DNA from: Caballeronia sp. SL2Y3
Lineage (GTDB): Bacteria; Pseudomonadota; Gammaproteobacteria; Burkholderiales; Burkholderiaceae
Length of the DNA: 64,000 bases
Reading direction: 5' to 3'
Assembly (NCBI RefSeq): GCF_022879575.1
Contig: NZ_CP084261.1
Span: forward strand, 868,001-932,000
Shown here: positions 62,387 to 64,000 of the stretch, one piece after another
Numbering within the stretch: the first letter of the stretch is position 1
How the letters are laid out: every line of letters begins with the position of its first letter
The notes under the pieces: model-generated
Told to the model about the DNA's origin: nothing
The model's input: the letters and a program-made list of their open reading frames with translations, nothing else
The model's database searches: none
Translations under genes and position numbers: made by a program

Positions 62387-63199
62387 ATGCAGAATAGCCC
62401 GCTTCCCGTTCTCTCCACGCAGCACGGCAGCCTGCGTCTTTTGACACTCAATCGCGCCGACAAGCTCAACGCATTCACGCCCGAGATGCTGGCTTTGCTT
62501 TCTGCCAGCATCGAAGAAGCTCTCGCCGACGAAGCGACGCGCGTGATCGCGATCACCGGCAGCGGGGCCAAGGCCTTCGCCGCGGGCAACGATATCGAGC
62601 GCCTCGTCTCTCTCGATGGCGTCGCCGCCTATCGCGACATGGTGGCCGGTCAGCGCGCGCTGCTGCGCCTGCACGATTGCGCGAAGCCGACCATCGCGAT
62701 GGTCAACGGCTATGCGCTCGGCGGCGGCTTCGAACTGGCGCTGGCGTGCGACTTCATCGTGGCCTCGACCAACGCGAGCTTCGCGTTCCCGGAAATCACG
62801 CTCAACACGATGCCCGGCTGGGGCGGCACGCAACTCGCCGTCGCCAAGATGGGGCTCGCGTGCGCCAAACGCTTCGTCATGAGCGGCAGGCGCTTTTCCG
62901 CGCAGGAATGCGAGGCGTACGGCTTCATTCACGGGCTCGCGGCTCCTGACGAGCTCTTCGACGCCGTGCAGTCCTTGGCCGCGACCCTCGCTTCCTACGA
63001 TCCGTTCGCAATCGAAATGTCGAAGCGGGCCCTGAACCGCGCGAACGAGTTGCCCTTGTCGGCGGGACTCGATTTCGAAGCCGCGCAATACGCGGTGAAC
63101 TTTTCGAGCGAGGGCGCGCGGGCCGGGCTGCGGCAATTCCTCGAACGCCAGTCCGCGCGACGCACGGCCCGCACCCACCTTGCACCGGTCACGCCATGA
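62387..63199 (+). CDS. enoyl-CoA hydratase/isomerase family protein
   Basis: A 270-residue crotonase-fold protein. The oxyanion-hole blocks FAAGNDIERLVSL (residues ~63-75) and NGYALGGGFELALACDFIVAS are clear, and PEITLNTMPGWGGTQLA carries the second catalytic Glu position. It should hydrate or isomerise an enoyl-CoA; the substrate is unknown. Its stop overlaps the acyl-CoA dehydrogenase start by 4 bp. Confidence 0.9.
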   Translation: MQNSPLPVLSTQHGSLRLLTLNRADKLNAFTPEMLALLSASIEEALADEATRVIAITGSGAKAFAAGNDIERLVSLDGVAAYRDMVAGQRALLRLHDCAKPTIAMVNGYALGGGFELALACDFIVASTNASFAFPEITLNTMPGWGGTQLAVAKMGLACAKRFVMSGRRFSAQECEAYGFIHGLAAPDELFDAVQSLAATLASYDPFAIEMSKRALNRANELPLSAGLDFEAAQYAVNFSSEGARAGLRQFLERQSARRTARTHLAPVTP

Positions 63200-64000
63200 C
63201 GACAACGCTCAATCAGCCTCACTGGCTCGGCGAACAGCACACGATGATCCGCGAAGCGGTGCGACGCTTCGCGGAAAACGAAGTCGCACCGCAGTCGGAA
63301 TCGCTCTGGGAGGACGAGGCGTTTCCGTATGCGCTCTGGCGGCATGCCTGCGAACTCGGCTTCACCGGTTTGCCCTATCCGGACGCGTTCGGCGGCGGCG
63401 GTGGCGACTGGCTCTCCTTCGTGATCGTGCTCGAAGAAATGGCCCGCGTGGATTGCGCGGTCGCCAATGCGCTGATGGCGAATTCCACCGTCGCGAGCCT
63501 GCTGAACAACTACGGCACCACCGAACAGAAAGCGCGCTATTTGCGGCCCATTCTCGACGGCACGCAGATCGGTTCCATCGGTCTTTCGGAGCCGGACGCA
63601 GGTTCGGATGCGGCGAACATCGGCACGCGGGCGGTGTTCGACGGCGAGCAGTGGATCATCGATGGCGCGAAGACCTTCATCAGCAATTCGGGCACGGAGA
63701 TAGGCGGGCCGACGGTGATCGCGGCGGCGACGGGCACGCGACCCGACGGCCGCAAGGAGATCTCCAATTTCATCGTGCCGCAGGGGACGCCGGGCTTCAG
63801 CAAGGGACGCAAGCTGCGCAAGATCGGCTGGCGCGCTTCCATCACGCATGAACTGTTCTTCGACCGCTGCGCCATTCCGGCGAATCAGCTTCTCGGCGAA
63901 CGCGGCGCGGGGCTGCGTCAGACGCTGGCGCAGATCAGCACCGGACGCATTCTTATCGGCGCGCTTGCACTGGGCATCCTGCAAGGGTCGCTGGAACGCT
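63196..64000 (+). CDS. acyl-CoA dehydrogenase, N-terminal part
   Basis: The frame is open to the window's end; 268 codons are visible. The family blocks FTGLPYPDAFGG, GSIGLSEPDAGSDAANI (FAD-binding), GAKTFISNSG and KIGWRASITHELFFDRCAIPANQLLGERGAG are present in order. It oxidises an acyl-CoA to the 2-enoyl-CoA, the natural partner for the two hydratases upstream. The ATG at 63196 overlaps the enoyl-CoA hydratase stop. Confidence 0.93.
   Translation, partial: MTTTLNQPHWLGEQHTMIREAVRRFAENEVAPQSESLWEDEAFPYALWRHACELGFTGLPYPDAFGGGGGDWLSFVIVLEEMARVDCAVANALMANSTVASLLNNYGTTEQKARYLRPILDGTQIGSIGLSEPDAGSDAANIGTRAVFDGEQWIIDGAKTFISNSGTEIGGPTVIAAATGTRPDGRKEISNFIVPQGTPGFSKGRKLRKIGWRASITHELFFDRCAIPANQLLGERGAGLRQTLAQISTGRILIGALALGILQGSLER

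Overview
The window is GC-rich and gene-dense, with ATGA or TGATG start/stop overlaps inside operons. It looks like a chromosome or megaplasmid segment of a Burkholderiaceae bacterium, most likely Paraburkholderia or Caballeronia. This rests on a betaproteobacterial bcsD-bcsP-bcsQABZC cellulose operon, a double-length UvrA, DUF6496 and DUF445 proteins, and catabolic and transport clusters typical of that group. The genus is inferred; no rRNA or marker gene is present. No tRNA, rRNA, CRISPR array, prophage or intact insertion sequence was seen.

Layout. 1-6.2 kb: the tail of a TAXI-type TRAP solute receptor, a small membrane protein, and a minus-strand unit of SnoaL-like protein, glycogen-debranching-type glucosidase and GH63-type glucosidase. 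6.2-8.0 kb: an AT-richer island with an unrecognised protein made of five ~90-residue repeats. 8.0-16.7 kb: DUF445 and ACT proteins, a tandem double UvrA behind a textbook LexA box, and an alpha/beta hydrolase. 16.7-20.1 kb: an exported GH28 polygalacturonase-like lipoprotein behind paired operator-like sites, and an M14-type deacylase. 20.2-27.3 kb: a histone-H1-like DUF6496 protein, a small iron-permease-family protein, 3-methyladenine glycosylase, a complete branched-chain amino-acid-type ABC transporter (fused LivHM, LivG, LivF, receptor) and a TetR regulator. 27.4-34.4 kb: SnoaL, VOC, GTP cyclohydrolase I, serine acetyltransferase, several small unknown proteins, an SDR-like protein, a GNAT and a lactonase. 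34.4-40.7 kb: ketoglutarate-semialdehyde-type dehydrogenase, MFS exporter, universal stress protein, Fnr-type regulator and an EgtB-like enzyme.

41-56.7 kb holds surface-polysaccharide genes: a GT4 glycosyltransferase, a TupA-like ATP-grasp protein, then bcsD, bcsP, bcsQ, bcsA, bcsB, bcsZ and bcsC. BcsA (PilZ-containing synthase), BcsB (periplasmic partner), BcsZ (endoglucanase) and BcsC (TPR plus outer-membrane barrel) form the synthesis and export line; BcsD, BcsP and BcsQ are accessory. BcsC carries a ~430-residue Gly/Tyr/Gln/Pro-rich repeat segment between its TPR region and barrel.

56.7-64 kb is more mosaic: a GIY-YIG (T5orf172-like) protein with a second C-terminal domain, arsH preceded by only the tail of an ACR3 arsenite permease gene (an eroded ars operon), a DctPQM TRAP transporter, and a divergent MaoC hydratase, enoyl-CoA hydratase and acyl-CoA dehydrogenase operon that runs off the end. 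The last two units face away from a shared 334-bp region containing a long inverted element and probably handle one organic acid.

The best candidates for something new are the five-repeat protein, the BcsC insertion, the GIY-YIG two-domain protein and the divergent 42-bp dyad element.
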